From JBLZUR01 sp048565625 (GTDB lineage Bacteria > Pseudomonadota > Alphaproteobacteria > Sphingomonadales > Sphingomonadaceae): a stretch of DNA of 64,000 nucleotides. Location: assembly GCF_048565625.1 (NCBI RefSeq), contig NZ_JBLZUR010000002.1, forward strand, positions 744,001 through 808,000, given 5' to 3'. The stretch's first letter is position 1, and the number at the start of each line of letters is the position of its first letter. Under the pieces are notes generated by a model. It ran no database searches, was not told the DNA's origin, and saw only the letters and a program-made list of their open reading frames with translations. Positions 25,411 to 34,114 of the stretch are shown in pieces. A program made the translations under genes and the position numbers.

Positions 25411-26513
25411 ACCCAGCCGATCGCCGCGAAGAAGACCGCGAAGAACGCGTTGACGACGATTACCAGAAAGATCGACTGCACCACGGCGGCGGTGGTGCGC
25501 AGGCCAAGCTGCTCGGCATTGCCCTCGACCAGCATGCCCTGGAAACAGCCGGCCATCGCGATGATCAGCCCGAAGACCGGCGCCTTGATCAGCCCGGTTA
25601 GCACGTCGGTCATCGGCACGACCTCCCGAATGCGGGAGACGAAGGTGATCGGCGGGATGTCGAGCGAAATCCACGAGAACAGCCCGCCGCCCAGCAGCGC
25701 AAGGAGCGAGGCGTAGAAGCCGAGCAGCGGCAGGAGAACCACCGTCGCCAATACGCGCGGCAGGACCAAGGCCTCCATCGGCGAGATGCCGATGGTGCGC
25801 ATCGCATCGACCTCCTCCGCCAGCTTCATCGATCCGAGCTGAGCCGCGAAGGCTGAGCCGGAGCGGCCCGCGACCATGATCGCGGTCATCAACACGCCCA
25901 GTTCGCGAAAGGTGATGCGGCCGATCAGGTTGATGGCGAACACCTCGGCCCCGAACTGACGCAGCTGGATCGCCCCCTGCTGTGCGATGACGACGCCGAT
26001 CAGGAAGCTCATCAGCCCGACGATGCCCAGCGCCTCGACACCCACCACCTCGAACTGGCGGACGGCGGCGTTGAAGCGCAGCCGGCGGTAGCGGATCGAA
26101 TCCCAGGACGCGATCAGCACCGCGCCGAAGAAGCCGAGCAGGCCCCAGAGCGTGTAGCCCGCGCGGGAGGTGGCGTCACCGACCTGGCGGAGCACGCGGT
26201 GCCAGTTCGCTTCCTTGTCGGGGCGGCGCTGGGCAGGTTGATCGAGTTCGCCGAGCCGCTCGATCATCTGGCGATCGTCCTCGTCTCCGCCTTCAATGCG
26301 CGCGTCGTAGTCGCGAACGAGACGGTGGATCAGCCATGCACCCACAGTGTCCATTCGCTCGACACCGGAAAGGTCGATCGTCTTAGGCGGAGCGGAAAGG
26401 TTCTCCAGCCGGTCGGGGAGGGTGCCGATCCTCGACAGGGTCAGCGGGCCGGTGAACCGCAGCACCGTGCCGCCGCCATCCTGGTCTTGAGTGAAGTCGG
26501 CGGCTGCGCTCAT
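25407..26513 (-). CDS. MlaE-family permease with N-terminal STAS-like domain
   Basis: Membrane permease (368 aa) of the Mla-type lipid transporter. Residues 1-100 resemble a STAS (MlaB-like) domain (VLRFTGPLTLSRIG, TIDLSGVERMDTVGAWLIHRL), fused to the MlaE permease domain from about residue 115. The permease core shows GVEALGIVGLMSFLIGVV, the family motif RELGVLMTAIMVAGRSGSAFAAQLGSMK and EEVDAMRTIGI. The fusion explains the lack of a separate mlaB. It is the first gene of the minus-strand operon. Confidence 0.92.
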   Translation of the reverse strand: MSAAADFTQDQDGGGTVLRFTGPLTLSRIGTLPDRLENLSAPPKTIDLSGVERMDTVGAWLIHRLVRDYDARIEGGDEDDRQMIERLGELDQPAQRRPDKEANWHRVLRQVGDATSRAGYTLWGLLGFFGAVLIASWDSIRYRRLRFNAAVRQFEVVGVEALGIVGLMSFLIGVVIAQQGAIQLRQFGAEVFAINLIGRITFRELGVLMTAIMVAGRSGSAFAAQLGSMKLAEEVDAMRTIGISPMEALVLPRVLATVVLLPLLGFYASLLALLGGGLFSWISLDIPPITFVSRIREVVPMTDVLTGLIKAPVFGLIIAMAGCFQGMLVEGNAEQLGLRTTAAVVQSIFLVIVVNAFFAVFFAAIGWV

Positions 26514-26641
26514 CGGGTCCGGACAGTGGTGCGAAAGTCGTTCGCGGGCAAGACGTGAACCGTTGGTCCGCCGAAATGGTTGCCTGAAGTCACCGCCCCA
26601 TCATAATCTTGCCACAGGATCGTCGCAGGCCGCGCCTCCAT

Positions 26642-27757
26642 ATGTCGCGCCCTGCCTTTATCCTCGCCGGACAGAACGCCACGCGGGCTTTCGGCCTCTC
26701 CCCGTCCGAACGGGCCCGCCGCTTTGCGGTGAAGGCCGGGCTGACGCCGGTCGATGCCGTCCCGGCTTCCGGCGCGGTGATCCTCGCCAATCTCGCCTTT
26801 GCCTGGGATCCGGCCTGGCTCCGCTTCCTTGAGAACGAGCCGGGACTTGTCGTGACGATGAACGGCGTGCCCGCACTGGCGCATTGCCCCGATCCGCCGA
26901 GCGCGTCTGCGGTCGCGGAAGCGATGGCGGGCGGGGAGGCCGGTACGGCCGGGCTGCGCGAGATGCGTGCCGAGGACGGCACCGTCCTCTACAATCACAT
27001 GCTCCGCAAGCGGGAGAGCGCGTACCTGATGCCGCTCACGCCCGCCACAGCGCGCGCGGTGGAGAAGGCGAGCTATGACGGCGCATACAAGGGCGTCACC
27101 GACGTCCTCACCCTGTACCTCTGGCGCGGCCTCGCCTTTCACCTGACCCGCTGGGCGGCGGCGGTGAAGATCAGCCCGAACATGGTGACGACCATCGGCG
27201 CGCTGTTCTGCGTGATCGCCTTCTTCCTGTTCAAGGAGGGGTGGTTCTGGACGGGGATCGCCGCCGGCTTCGTGTTCATGGTGCTCGACACCGTGGACGG
27301 GAAGCTCGCGCGCTGCACCGGCACCTCGTCCAAATGGGGCAATGTCTTCGACCACGGCCTCGACCTGATCCATCCGCCCTTCTGGTACTGGGCCTGGGGA
27401 ATGGGTCTGGACGAGTGGGGTCGCCCACTTGCCCCGGGCGTCCTGACCGCGATCATGGCGGTGATCCTGATCGGCTATGTGGTGCAGCGGCTGATCGAGG
27501 GTGCGTTCATGCGCAGCTTCGACGGCATCCACATCCATGTCTGGGAACGGATCGACAGCCGGTTCCGCCTGATCACCGCGCGCCGCAACCCCAACATGGT
27601 GATCCTGATCGCCGCGCTGTTGCTCGGGCGGCCGGATACCGGGCTGGAGCTGGTCGCCTGGTGGACGGCGCTCTCCTGCCTGTTCCACCTCGTCCGCTTG
27701 ATCCAGGCCTATGCGCGGCGGGCGAGGGGCGGTGCCATCACCTCCTGGCTGGCGTGA
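26642..27757 (+). CDS. CDP-alcohol phosphatidyltransferase-family protein with extra N-terminal domain
   Basis: Membrane phosphotransferase (371 aa) that moves a phospho-alcohol from a CDP-alcohol to another alcohol. The CDP-OH-P signature is complete: D-x2-D-G-x2-A-R-x8-G-x3-D-x3-D is read in DTVDGKLAR through KWGNVFDHGLD in the middle of the protein, followed by several membrane helices. The first 130 residues are not part of that family core and look like the degenerate sugar-nucleotidyltransferase-like part seen in fused inositol-phosphate enzymes, which is inference. The start is ATG 26642; a GTG/TTG extension to 26609 is less likely. GTGA overlap with the next gene links it to a nucleotidyltransferase and a HAD phosphatase. 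The product lipid or headgroup is unknown. Confidence 0.85.
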   Translation: MSRPAFILAGQNATRAFGLSPSERARRFAVKAGLTPVDAVPASGAVILANLAFAWDPAWLRFLENEPGLVVTMNGVPALAHCPDPPSASAVAEAMAGGEAGTAGLREMRAEDGTVLYNHMLRKRESAYLMPLTPATARAVEKASYDGAYKGVTDVLTLYLWRGLAFHLTRWAAAVKISPNMVTTIGALFCVIAFFLFKEGWFWTGIAAGFVFMVLDTVDGKLARCTGTSSKWGNVFDHGLDLIHPPFWYWAWGMGLDEWGRPLAPGVLTAIMAVILIGYVVQRLIEGAFMRSFDGIHIHVWERIDSRFRLITARRNPNMVILIAALLLGRPDTGLELVAWWTALSCLFHLVRLIQAYARRARGGAITSWLA

Positions 27758-28512
27758 CGCATACCGCCATTCTACTGGCCGGGCGCAGGCCGGGCCTCGA
27801 TCCGCTCGCCGCGTCCGAAGGGTTGGCGCTCAAGGCGCTGATCCCCGTCGGCGGACAGCCGATGGTCGCCCAGGTCGCCACGACCCTGCTGGACAGCGGC
27901 GCGGTGTCGGCGGTGCGCGTGCTGACGCAGGACGTAGCGGAGATCGCGCGCGTCCTGCCCGACGATCCGCGTGTCACCGTCCACAAATCCGGCGGCGGCA
28001 TCGCCAGTTCGGTCGCGGCGATCGCGGGAAGCCAGATCGCGCCCTGGCCGCTCTTCGTCACCACCGCCGATCACCCATTGCTGACGCCGAAAACGGTCCG
28101 CTCCTTCATCGTGCGCTCGCAAGGGACGGACGTGGCGGTCGGGGTGGTCGAGCGGGAGACGGTGCTCGGTCGCTTTCCGGCGAACAAGCGGACCTGGCTC
28201 AAGTTCAAGGGCGGCTGGTGGACCGGCGCCAACCTCTTCGCTCTCGACGGCCCAGCGGCCCTGCCGCTGATCCGCCTGTGGAGCGAGGTGGAGCAGGACC
28301 GCAAAAAGGGCTGGAAGCTGATCGCCCGCTTCGGCCCCTGGCTCCTTATTCGCGCGCTGACCCGCACCATAACCCTGCCGGCCGCAGTCGCGACGGCCGG
28401 CCGGAGCATCGGCGTGCGCGTCGCCGCCATCGCGCTGGACGATCCGCTCGCCGCCGTCGATGTCGACAAGCATTCTGACCTGATGCTCGCGCGCGAGGTG
28501 CTGGGCCGGTGA
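27754..28512 (+). CDS. MobA-like NTP transferase (probable headgroup nucleotidyltransferase)
   Basis: 252-aa nucleotidyltransferase-fold protein. It starts with the NTP-binding LLAGRRPG (about 7-14), then KALIPVGGQPMV where the lysine contacts the nucleotide, GGGIASSV, and TTADHPLL whose aspartate is the expected metal ligand. The start GTG 27754 overlaps the TGA of the CDP-alcohol enzyme gene, and its own end overlaps the GTG of the HAD gene. The order CDP-alcohol phosphotransferase, nucleotidyltransferase, phosphatase suggests that it activates a phospho-alcohol with CTP, inferred from context. It lacks the molybdopterin context expected for MobA itself. Confidence 0.78.
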   Translation: MTHTAILLAGRRPGLDPLAASEGLALKALIPVGGQPMVAQVATTLLDSGAVSAVRVLTQDVAEIARVLPDDPRVTVHKSGGGIASSVAAIAGSQIAPWPLFVTTADHPLLTPKTVRSFIVRSQGTDVAVGVVERETVLGRFPANKRTWLKFKGGWWTGANLFALDGPAALPLIRLWSEVEQDRKKGWKLIARFGPWLLIRALTRTITLPAAVATAGRSIGVRVAAIALDDPLAAVDVDKHSDLMLAREVLGR

Positions 28513-29210
28513 AGCTCGCCATCTACGACATGGACCGGACGATCACGCGGACCGGCACCTTCACGCCGTTCCTGATCTACGCGGCGGCGCGGCTCGCCCC
28601 CTGGCGGCTGCTGTTCGCGCCCGTCGTGCCGTTCGTCATGCTCGCCTATGCGGCGAAGCTGATCAGCCGCGCCAAGCTGAAGGAGGTCAACCAGCGTCTT
28701 CTCCTCGGGCCCCATCTCTCCAAGGAAAGGCTGGCCCCGATCGTCGACGGCTTCGCCGAGCGCACGGTCAGGCTCAACGCCCTGCCGGGCGCGATGGAGC
28801 GGATCGAGCAGGACCGCGCCGATGGCTACCGCCTCGTCCTCGCCACCGCCTCCTACCGCTTCTATGTCGAGGCGATCGCGGGCAAGCTCGCCTTCGATGA
28901 CGTCATCGCCACCAACAGCATCATTGGCCTCGATGCGCGGATCGCGGCGCGGATCGACGGCGAGAACAACTACGGTCCCGCCAAGCTTCGCATGGTCGAA
29001 TCGTGGATGGCGGCGGAGGGGATCGACCGTTCGACAGCGACGATCCGCTTCTATTCGGACCATGTCTCCGACGCCCCTGTCCTGGAATGGGCCGACGAGG
29101 CCTTCGCCACGACTCCCAGCCCGAAGCTGCGGGCCTTGGCCGAAAAGCGTGGCTGGCCGATCCTCGACTGGAGCCGCATCGCGGTCGGAGCAAATGCGAC
29201 GGGCGCATAA
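28509..29210 (+). CDS. HAD-IB family phosphatase
   Basis: 233-aa haloacid-dehalogenase-fold hydrolase of the IB (phosphoserine-phosphatase-like) class. Motif I is DMDRTIT (about 7-13), with the first aspartate as nucleophile. Motif II is the threonine/serine in LATASYRFYVEAI, and the metal aspartates lie in SDHVSDAP. The C-terminal PSPKLRALAEKRGWPILDW is typical of the HAD-IB group. The start GTG 28509 overlaps the stop of the nucleotidyltransferase gene. It probably removes the phosphate left on the headgroup or intermediate made by the two preceding enzymes. A different phosphomonoester substrate is possible. Confidence 0.87.
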   Translation: MKLAIYDMDRTITRTGTFTPFLIYAAARLAPWRLLFAPVVPFVMLAYAAKLISRAKLKEVNQRLLLGPHLSKERLAPIVDGFAERTVRLNALPGAMERIEQDRADGYRLVLATASYRFYVEAIAGKLAFDDVIATNSIIGLDARIAARIDGENNYGPAKLRMVESWMAAEGIDRSTATIRFYSDHVSDAPVLEWADEAFATTPSPKLRALAEKRGWPILDWSRIAVGANATGA

Positions 29211-29305
29211 ATCCAACCGATCATCGCTATCGCCAGATTCCAACCAAGCCGTTAATAAAACCATCATCGGAGGCAGGATATAACCGCCCCGATGGAGAGG
29301 GTTGA

Positions 29306-29722
29306 ATGAGCAAGCATCTCGCGGCGTATCAGCACCGCATCATCGATATCGTCGGCCGCGCGGAAGCGGTGATCGGGGCGGACACCCGCCCCAGTTCGCA
29401 GGCGCTCGGCAAGCTCCGCTGGGATCTGGCGCGCGCGATGAACGAATATCAGGTCTTCAAGCACAGCCGCATCTTCGACCCCGCCATCGCGGCCGGAGGC
29501 GAGCGGGGATCGGCCGCATCGCGGATGCGCGAGGCGTGCATGGCGATCGGGTCCGAATACCGGCTCTATGTCGCCGCGTGGAACGCGACCAACATCCTCG
29601 ACAACTGGGATGACTACCGCGCCGCCGCCCTGACCATGCTCGCCCGCATCCGCGCGCATGTCGATGCGGAGATGGAGCACCTGCCGGCGCTGGTAACAGC
29701 GCCGGAGCGCAAGGCGGCGTAA
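29306..29722 (+). CDS. Hypothetical all-helical protein (138 aa)
   Basis: Not assigned to a family by eye. It is short, alpha-helical and soluble, with no signal peptide or membrane helix. Histidines spaced through the chain (YQHRII near the start, FKHSRIF at the middle, AEMEHLPAL near the end) give a faint resemblance to hemerythrin-like bundles, but the metal-ligand pattern is not complete. The start at 29306 is supported by a GAGAGGGTTG purine run just upstream. It stands alone after the HAD gene and ends 19 nt before the convergent trans-sulfuration gene. Codon usage matches its neighbours, so it looks real. Confidence 0.65.
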   Translation: MSKHLAAYQHRIIDIVGRAEAVIGADTRPSSQALGKLRWDLARAMNEYQVFKHSRIFDPAIAAGGERGSAASRMREACMAIGSEYRLYVAAWNATNILDNWDDYRAAALTMLARIRAHVDAEMEHLPALVTAPERKAA

Positions 29723-29740
29723 CGCCCTCTTCGGACGGGA

Positions 29741-31060
29741 TTATACCTGCGCCAAGGCCTGGTCGAAATCCGCGATCAGGTCGTCCGGGTCCTCCACACC
29801 CACCGAAATCCGCACCAGACTGTCGGTGATTCCCAGCGCAGCCTTACGCTCGTCGGGCACCGACAGGTGCGTCATCGCGGCCGGGTGGCTGGCGAGCGTC
29901 TCCGTCCCGCCGAGGCTGACCGCCAGCTTGGCGATCTTCAGCGCGTCGAGGAAGGCGAAGCTCTCCCGCTCACCCCCCTTTAGGAACAGTGAGAAGGTCG
30001 ATCCCGCGCCCAGGCAGTGGCGGCGGTAGATGTCCGCCTGCCTGCTTCCCTCCTCCAGAAAGCCGAGATAGCCGACGCTGTCGATCTTCGGATGGTCGCG
30101 GAAGAAAGCGCAGACCTTCGCCGCGTTCTCGCCCGCCCGCGACATCCGCAGCTCCAGCGTCTCCAGCGAACGGAGCAGCATCCAGGCGGAATGCGGGTCG
30201 GTGATCGTGCCGATGGTGTTACGCATCGCCCGGATCGGGTTGATCGCCGCCTTCGACCCCACGACGCCGCCCGCAACCAGATCACTATGCCCGCCGGCAT
30301 ATTTGGTCAGGCTGTAGAGGACGAGGTCCGCGCCGTGGCGCAGCGGCTGCTGCCAGAGCGGGCCGAGAAAGGTGTTGTCGATGACGACCGGCGGCCGATC
30401 CTCGACGCCGGCGAAATGCGTGTCGCGCGCGGCGGCGACAGCCTGGATGTCCACCAATGCGTTGGTCGGATTGGCCGGACTTTCGAGGTAGATCAGCGCG
30501 ACGCGGCCTTGGCGCTTGGCGCGGTCGATCACCGCGTTGATCTCCTCCGGCGTGGCGCCCGCTGGAAAATCGAGCCACGTCACGCCGAAGCGGCCGAGGA
30601 TGCGGCCGATCAGCGTCTCCGTCGCGGCATAGAGCGGGGCGGAGTGGACGATGACGTCGCCGGGCTTGACCAGCGACAGCAGCAGGGTGGCAATCGCCGA
30701 CATGCCGGAGGAGAAGGTGAGCGCGTCCTCCGCATCCTCCCAGACGGAGAGGCGATCCTCCAGGATCTCCTGATCCGGACCGTTGAAGCGCGAATAGACC
30801 AAGCCCTCCGCACCACCCGGCCGCTTGCCGGTGACCCCTTCGAAATGGCGCTTTCCCGCCGCCGCGCTCTCGAACACGAAGGTGGAGGTGAGGAAGATCG
30901 GCGGCTTCAGCGATCCCTCGGACAAGGCCGGGTCATAGCCGTGGCCCATCATCAGTGTCGCGGGCTTCAGCTTGCGCCCGCCCACTTCCAGCACATCGGG
31001 CTTCGGGCGGCGGCGCGGGGTGGCACCGGTCAGGTCCGCTTCGGTTTCGTTGTTCGCCAT
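29741..31060 (-). CDS. Cystathionine gamma-synthase-family PLP enzyme
   Basis: Cys/Met metabolism PLP-dependent enzyme (439 aa), the group holding cystathionine gamma-synthase, cystathionine beta/gamma-lyase and methionine gamma-lyase. The PLP-binding region SSGMSAIAT (about 119-127), the aspartate and loop in PPVVIDNTFLGP, and the Schiff-base lysine in YSLTKYAGGHSD are all visible. The C-terminal GGTETLASHPAAMTH is a strong family signature. An N-terminal stretch of about 30 residues before the usual start makes it longer than the standard 390-400 aa. It stands as a single minus-strand gene, so the reaction (synthase or lyase) cannot be fixed from context. Confidence 0.88.
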   Translation of the reverse strand: MANNETEADLTGATPRRRPKPDVLEVGGRKLKPATLMMGHGYDPALSEGSLKPPIFLTSTFVFESAAAGKRHFEGVTGKRPGGAEGLVYSRFNGPDQEILEDRLSVWEDAEDALTFSSGMSAIATLLLSLVKPGDVIVHSAPLYAATETLIGRILGRFGVTWLDFPAGATPEEINAVIDRAKRQGRVALIYLESPANPTNALVDIQAVAAARDTHFAGVEDRPPVVIDNTFLGPLWQQPLRHGADLVLYSLTKYAGGHSDLVAGGVVGSKAAINPIRAMRNTIGTITDPHSAWMLLRSLETLELRMSRAGENAAKVCAFFRDHPKIDSVGYLGFLEEGSRQADIYRRHCLGAGSTFSLFLKGGERESFAFLDALKIAKLAVSLGGTETLASHPAAMTHLSVPDERKAALGITDSLVRISVGVEDPDDLIADFDQALAQV

Positions 31061-31397
31061 CGGTCATTCTCCTAGGGCATCGAACGCAGCTTGGCGCGGT
31101 ATGCTCCACCGAAGCGGGCGCGTGGTTGAGGTCGGAAGTTGACGAAGTTTACGCTACGTCCACGCCAGAATCACTGCATGTCGGCTACTTTTGGCGGCGC
31201 AGCGGCTCGGCCGGAGAACGTGGGGCAGGAGCTGTGAAGCTGGGTCATTCCGGCGGCATAGCGACGCAAGCAGGCTGTAGGACAGCGAAACGGCTGGTTA
31301 GGCCTTAACTCATAGAAGTCGCTTGTTGGCTCACGCCCCAGTTGCAGACATTCGCCGACCCTGACATTCTGCCGCGGAAAGCGGTGAGGGATGCCGG
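31061..31397. other. Intergenic region, no gene seen
   Basis: 337 nt between the divergent PLP-enzyme gene (minus) and the small membrane protein gene (plus). It must hold both promoters. No RNA gene, long palindrome or supported small protein was recognised. Confidence 0.5.
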
Positions 31398-31718
31398 GTG
31401 CCCATAGCTTCCTCTTGGAGCGACGTGCTGTTTCTCCTTGTCGCTGCCACAGTGGTTCTCGGTGCGACGGCGCTTGCAGTTCGTCTATTCGGACGCAGAT
31501 TAGCGAAGCGTAGCCGCGCTCTCGCCGTCGTCATCTGCGCACTGGCGCCGCCGGTGTTGATAGCTGCAATAGCGGCGCTTCTCCTCGCTAAAGCGCCTCA
31601 AGGGCCTCCGCCGAACGATGGGCCTGCTATGCTGTTCATAGCGCTCATGACACTCGCGCTACTTTCGTCTGTCGTGAGCGTCCCGGCCAGTGTGCTGCTG
31701 ATCCGCAAGGCCAAATAG
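31398..31718 (+). CDS. Small membrane protein of unknown function (106 aa)
   Basis: No family recognised. Three hydrophobic segments are clear: about 9-29 (VLFLLVAATVVLGATALAV), 42-63 (ALAVVICALAPPVLIAAIAALLL) and 78-100 (AMLFIALMTLALLSSVVSV). A basic loop (RLFGRRLAKRSR) sits between the first two, which places that loop in the cytoplasm. The proposed GTG start lacks a strong ribosome-binding site. It is an isolated gene facing pgeF (minus). The consistent membrane-protein pattern supports a real gene, although it could be a chance frame. Confidence 0.5.
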   Translation: MPIASSWSDVLFLLVAATVVLGATALAVRLFGRRLAKRSRALAVVICALAPPVLIAAIAALLLAKAPQGPPPNDGPAMLFIALMTLALLSSVVSVPASVLLIRKAK

Positions 31719-31776
31719 GACAACGTCCGCTTTCCACCAACTTCGGGCGTTGAGCCCTCCCGCCGATAGCGGTTGT

Positions 31777-32556
31777 TTATGGGGTCACCTCCTGGCCGGG
31801 AAGACCGATTAGGCTGATCTCCCGCCCGTAATCCGCCTCAGCCCGGTGTGTGGCGCGGCGATAGCTGTAGAACCGCGCTTCATCCGCATAGGTGTCGAGG
31901 CCGAGCGCCTCGATCCGCGTCACTCCGGCCGCCGCCAGCCGCCCGGCGACGAAGCCCTCCAGGTCGAAATGGTGGTGCCCGGCGCGGCCGTCCGCGAAGA
32001 AGCGCTCGTTCTCCGCATCGGCCTCGCAGAAGCGGCGGAAGAAGGCCTCGTCGACCTCATAGGAGGTGCGCGCGATACAGGGTCCGATCGCCGCCGCGAT
32101 CCGGCCGCGATCCGCGCCGAGTGTCTCCATCAGCGCGACGGTCGCGTCCACGACCCCGCCGATGGCACCCTTCCACCCGGCATGGGCGGCCCCGACCACG
32201 CCCGCCGCCCGATCGGCGAGCAGCACCGGCGCGCAATCGGCGGTGAGGATGCCGAGGAGGATGCCCGGCCGGTCGGTGACCAAGGCGTCGGCATGAGGGC
32301 GTGCGACATCCGGCCCGGCCTCGGCGATGACGGCGGTGGCGGAATGGACCTGATGGACGGTGACCAAGGTCGCGCCCGGCAGCACCGCGCCCGCCGCACG
32401 CCGCCGGTTCTCGGACACGGCGACGGGATCGTCCTTTGATCCAAGGCCGACGTTCAGCCCCGCGACCACGCCTTCCGACACCCCGCCGCGCCGGCCGAGA
32501 AAGCCGTGCGGCAGGCCGTCGAGCAGGCCGGAGCGGATGACCTCTACCCCGCTCAC
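31777..32556 (-). CDS. pgeF: Peptidoglycan editing factor / purine nucleosidase-type laccase-domain protein
   Basis: YfiH/PgeF-family protein (259 aa). E. coli PgeF keeps peptidoglycan stems free of L-serine, and other members show copper oxidase or adenosine phosphorylase activity. The metal-site motifs are all present: VHQVHS (about 67-72), TADCAPVLL (about 105-113), AHAGWKGA (about 124-131) and IGPCI. The length is as expected. It is the last gene of the minus-strand lgt-midA-GNAT-pgeF operon, starting in the ATGA overlap with the acetyltransferase gene. Confidence 0.9.
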   Translation of the reverse strand: MSGVEVIRSGLLDGLPHGFLGRRGGVSEGVVAGLNVGLGSKDDPVAVSENRRRAAGAVLPGATLVTVHQVHSATAVIAEAGPDVARPHADALVTDRPGILLGILTADCAPVLLADRAAGVVGAAHAGWKGAIGGVVDATVALMETLGADRGRIAAAIGPCIARTSYEVDEAFFRRFCEADAENERFFADGRAGHHHFDLEGFVAGRLAAAGVTRIEALGLDTYADEARFYSYRRATHRAEADYGREISLIGLPGQEVTP

Positions 32557-33065
32557 AGTTCAAGCCGCATGATGAGGTCGCGGTCGATCTTCTTGCCGAC
32601 GGGGAAGTCGTAATCGCCGACATGGACGAAGCCGGCCTTCTCGTAGAAGCGCTTGGCGCGCGGGTTGTTCTCCCAGACTGTCAGGTAGAGTGCCGTCGCA
32701 CCACCGGCCCTCGCGTTCTCCACCGTCCAGTCGAACAGCACCCCCGCGATGCCGGTGCCGTGATGCGAATAGGCGACGTAGAGCTGGCTCAGCTGCGCCG
32801 CGCAGGCGGGATCGATGCCGGGCAGCCAGATGGGGCTGAGCTTGGCGTAGCCGACGATCGTCTCGCCTTCGGTGGCGACCCGGAAGCGGTGGGCGGGATC
32901 GGCGAGGTGACGGGTCAGCTCGCCCGTCGGCCCGTAAGCCTCCGCCAGATAGGCGTTGAGATCGTCGGCCTCGTAAGACCAGCCGAAGGTCGGCATCCAC
33001 GATGCGACCGCCATCGCGTCCAGCGGCACGGCGTCGGCGGGCGTGGCGTCGCGGTACTCGATCAT
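32553..33065 (-). CDS. GNAT-family N-acetyltransferase (170 aa)
   Basis: Single-domain acetyl-CoA-dependent N-acetyltransferase. The start at ATG 33065 (MIEYRDATPADA) is typical for GNAT and overlaps the midA stop by 4 bp; the frame is open further upstream without similarity. The core shows LSQLYVAYSHHGTGIAGVL (beta4 and the pyrophosphate loop, here HHGTGI instead of the common QGxGIG) and LTVWENNPRAKRFYEKAGF, the C-terminal GNAT signature. The acceptor substrate is unknown. Confidence 0.88.
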   Translation of the reverse strand: MIEYRDATPADAVPLDAMAVASWMPTFGWSYEADDLNAYLAEAYGPTGELTRHLADPAHRFRVATEGETIVGYAKLSPIWLPGIDPACAAQLSQLYVAYSHHGTGIAGVLFDWTVENARAGGATALYLTVWENNPRAKRFYEKAGFVHVGDYDFPVGKKIDRDLIMRLEL

Positions 33066-34114
33066 GCCGCGAATCCCGCCGGGGCTGGCCAGCCGGGTGC
33101 CGCGACGCCCAGCACCTTGAACAAGGTTCCCATCTGCTCCGGCCTCGACAAACGCGCGGCGGCGGCGGCGATCTCCGCCGCGCGGCCCGGCTGCGCACGG
33201 GATAGCGCCTCGGTCCGCGCGCTGAGGCCGAGCGCCTCCAGCCAGACACCCTGATCGGCCGGGCCGAAGGCGTGGCACCCTTCGGCCTGAGCCGCAGCGG
33301 CGAGCGTGGCGAAATCGACATGGGCCGTCAGGTCGACCTCGCCCGGCGTGTCGAAGGGGTTGGCGAAGGCATGGCCGCGCACCGCCTGCAAAGTGTCGCC
33401 GATCGCCGGCCCCTCATAGCCATAGTCGATCGCCAGCATCGCGCCGCCTTGTGCCCGCAGCTTTCGGGCAAGCCCGCGCATCACGGCGACGGAGGCGGGG
33501 CTGGTCTCTATCACGCTTCCCGCCGGCGCGTCGCGCAGATCCTCCGGCACGATCGTGTCGACGGTCTCGCGGCCGGCGACAGGGAGGAAGAGGAGGTCCT
33601 GGCACGCCACCCGCCGCTCGACCCAGCCCTCGCCACGCTTGACGATCTGGACGATGGGCAGCGCGTCGAAAAACTCGTTGGCGACGATCAACAGCGGCGC
33701 GTCGGGCAGGCTGTCGATCGTGTCGTGCCATGTCGCCCCGGGCACCCGCTCGGCCTGAGCCTTGCGCAGCACCGGGCTGGTCTCGACGAAATGCACCTCC
33801 GGCGTGAGTCCCGCCTTCGCCATTACCCGCAACGCATCGGCGGCAAGCGTTCCTCGCCCCGGCCCAAGCTCGACGTAGACCGCATCTTCTGGCGATCCGG
33901 CGCGCGCCCAGACATCGGCAAGCGCCGCCCCGACCAGCTCCCCAAACATCTGACTGATCTCGGGCGCGGTGGTGAAATCCCCAGCCGCGCCCAGCGGATC
34001 GCGCGTGGCGTAATAATGCGCGTTCGCCGCCGCCATGAACTGCGACACCGGGATCGGCCCGCCTAGCGTGATCGCCCGGGCGAGCCGCTCGGGCAGAGGC
34101 GCGTCTTCGCTCAC
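33062..34114 (-). CDS. MidA/NDUFAF7-family SAM-dependent methyltransferase
   Basis: 350-aa class I methyltransferase of the NDUFAF7/MidA family. In mitochondria this family methylates an arginine of complex I subunit NDUFS2 and is needed for complex I assembly. The family N-terminus AHYYATRDPLGAAGDFTTAPEISQMFGEL is very clear, with the SAM-binding motif VELGPGRGTL (about 101-110), then ANEFFDALP and IDYGYEG. It overlaps lgt upstream and the GNAT gene downstream by 4 bp each. A DUF498 gene (relative of assembly factor NDUFAF3) is also in this window at 18.7 kb. Confidence 0.92.
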   Translation of the reverse strand: MSEDAPLPERLARAITLGGPIPVSQFMAAANAHYYATRDPLGAAGDFTTAPEISQMFGELVGAALADVWARAGSPEDAVYVELGPGRGTLAADALRVMAKAGLTPEVHFVETSPVLRKAQAERVPGATWHDTIDSLPDAPLLIVANEFFDALPIVQIVKRGEGWVERRVACQDLLFLPVAGRETVDTIVPEDLRDAPAGSVIETSPASVAVMRGLARKLRAQGGAMLAIDYGYEGPAIGDTLQAVRGHAFANPFDTPGEVDLTAHVDFATLAAAAQAEGCHAFGPADQGVWLEALGLSARTEALSRAQPGRAAEIAAAAARLSRPEQMGTLFKVLGVAAPGWPAPAGFAA

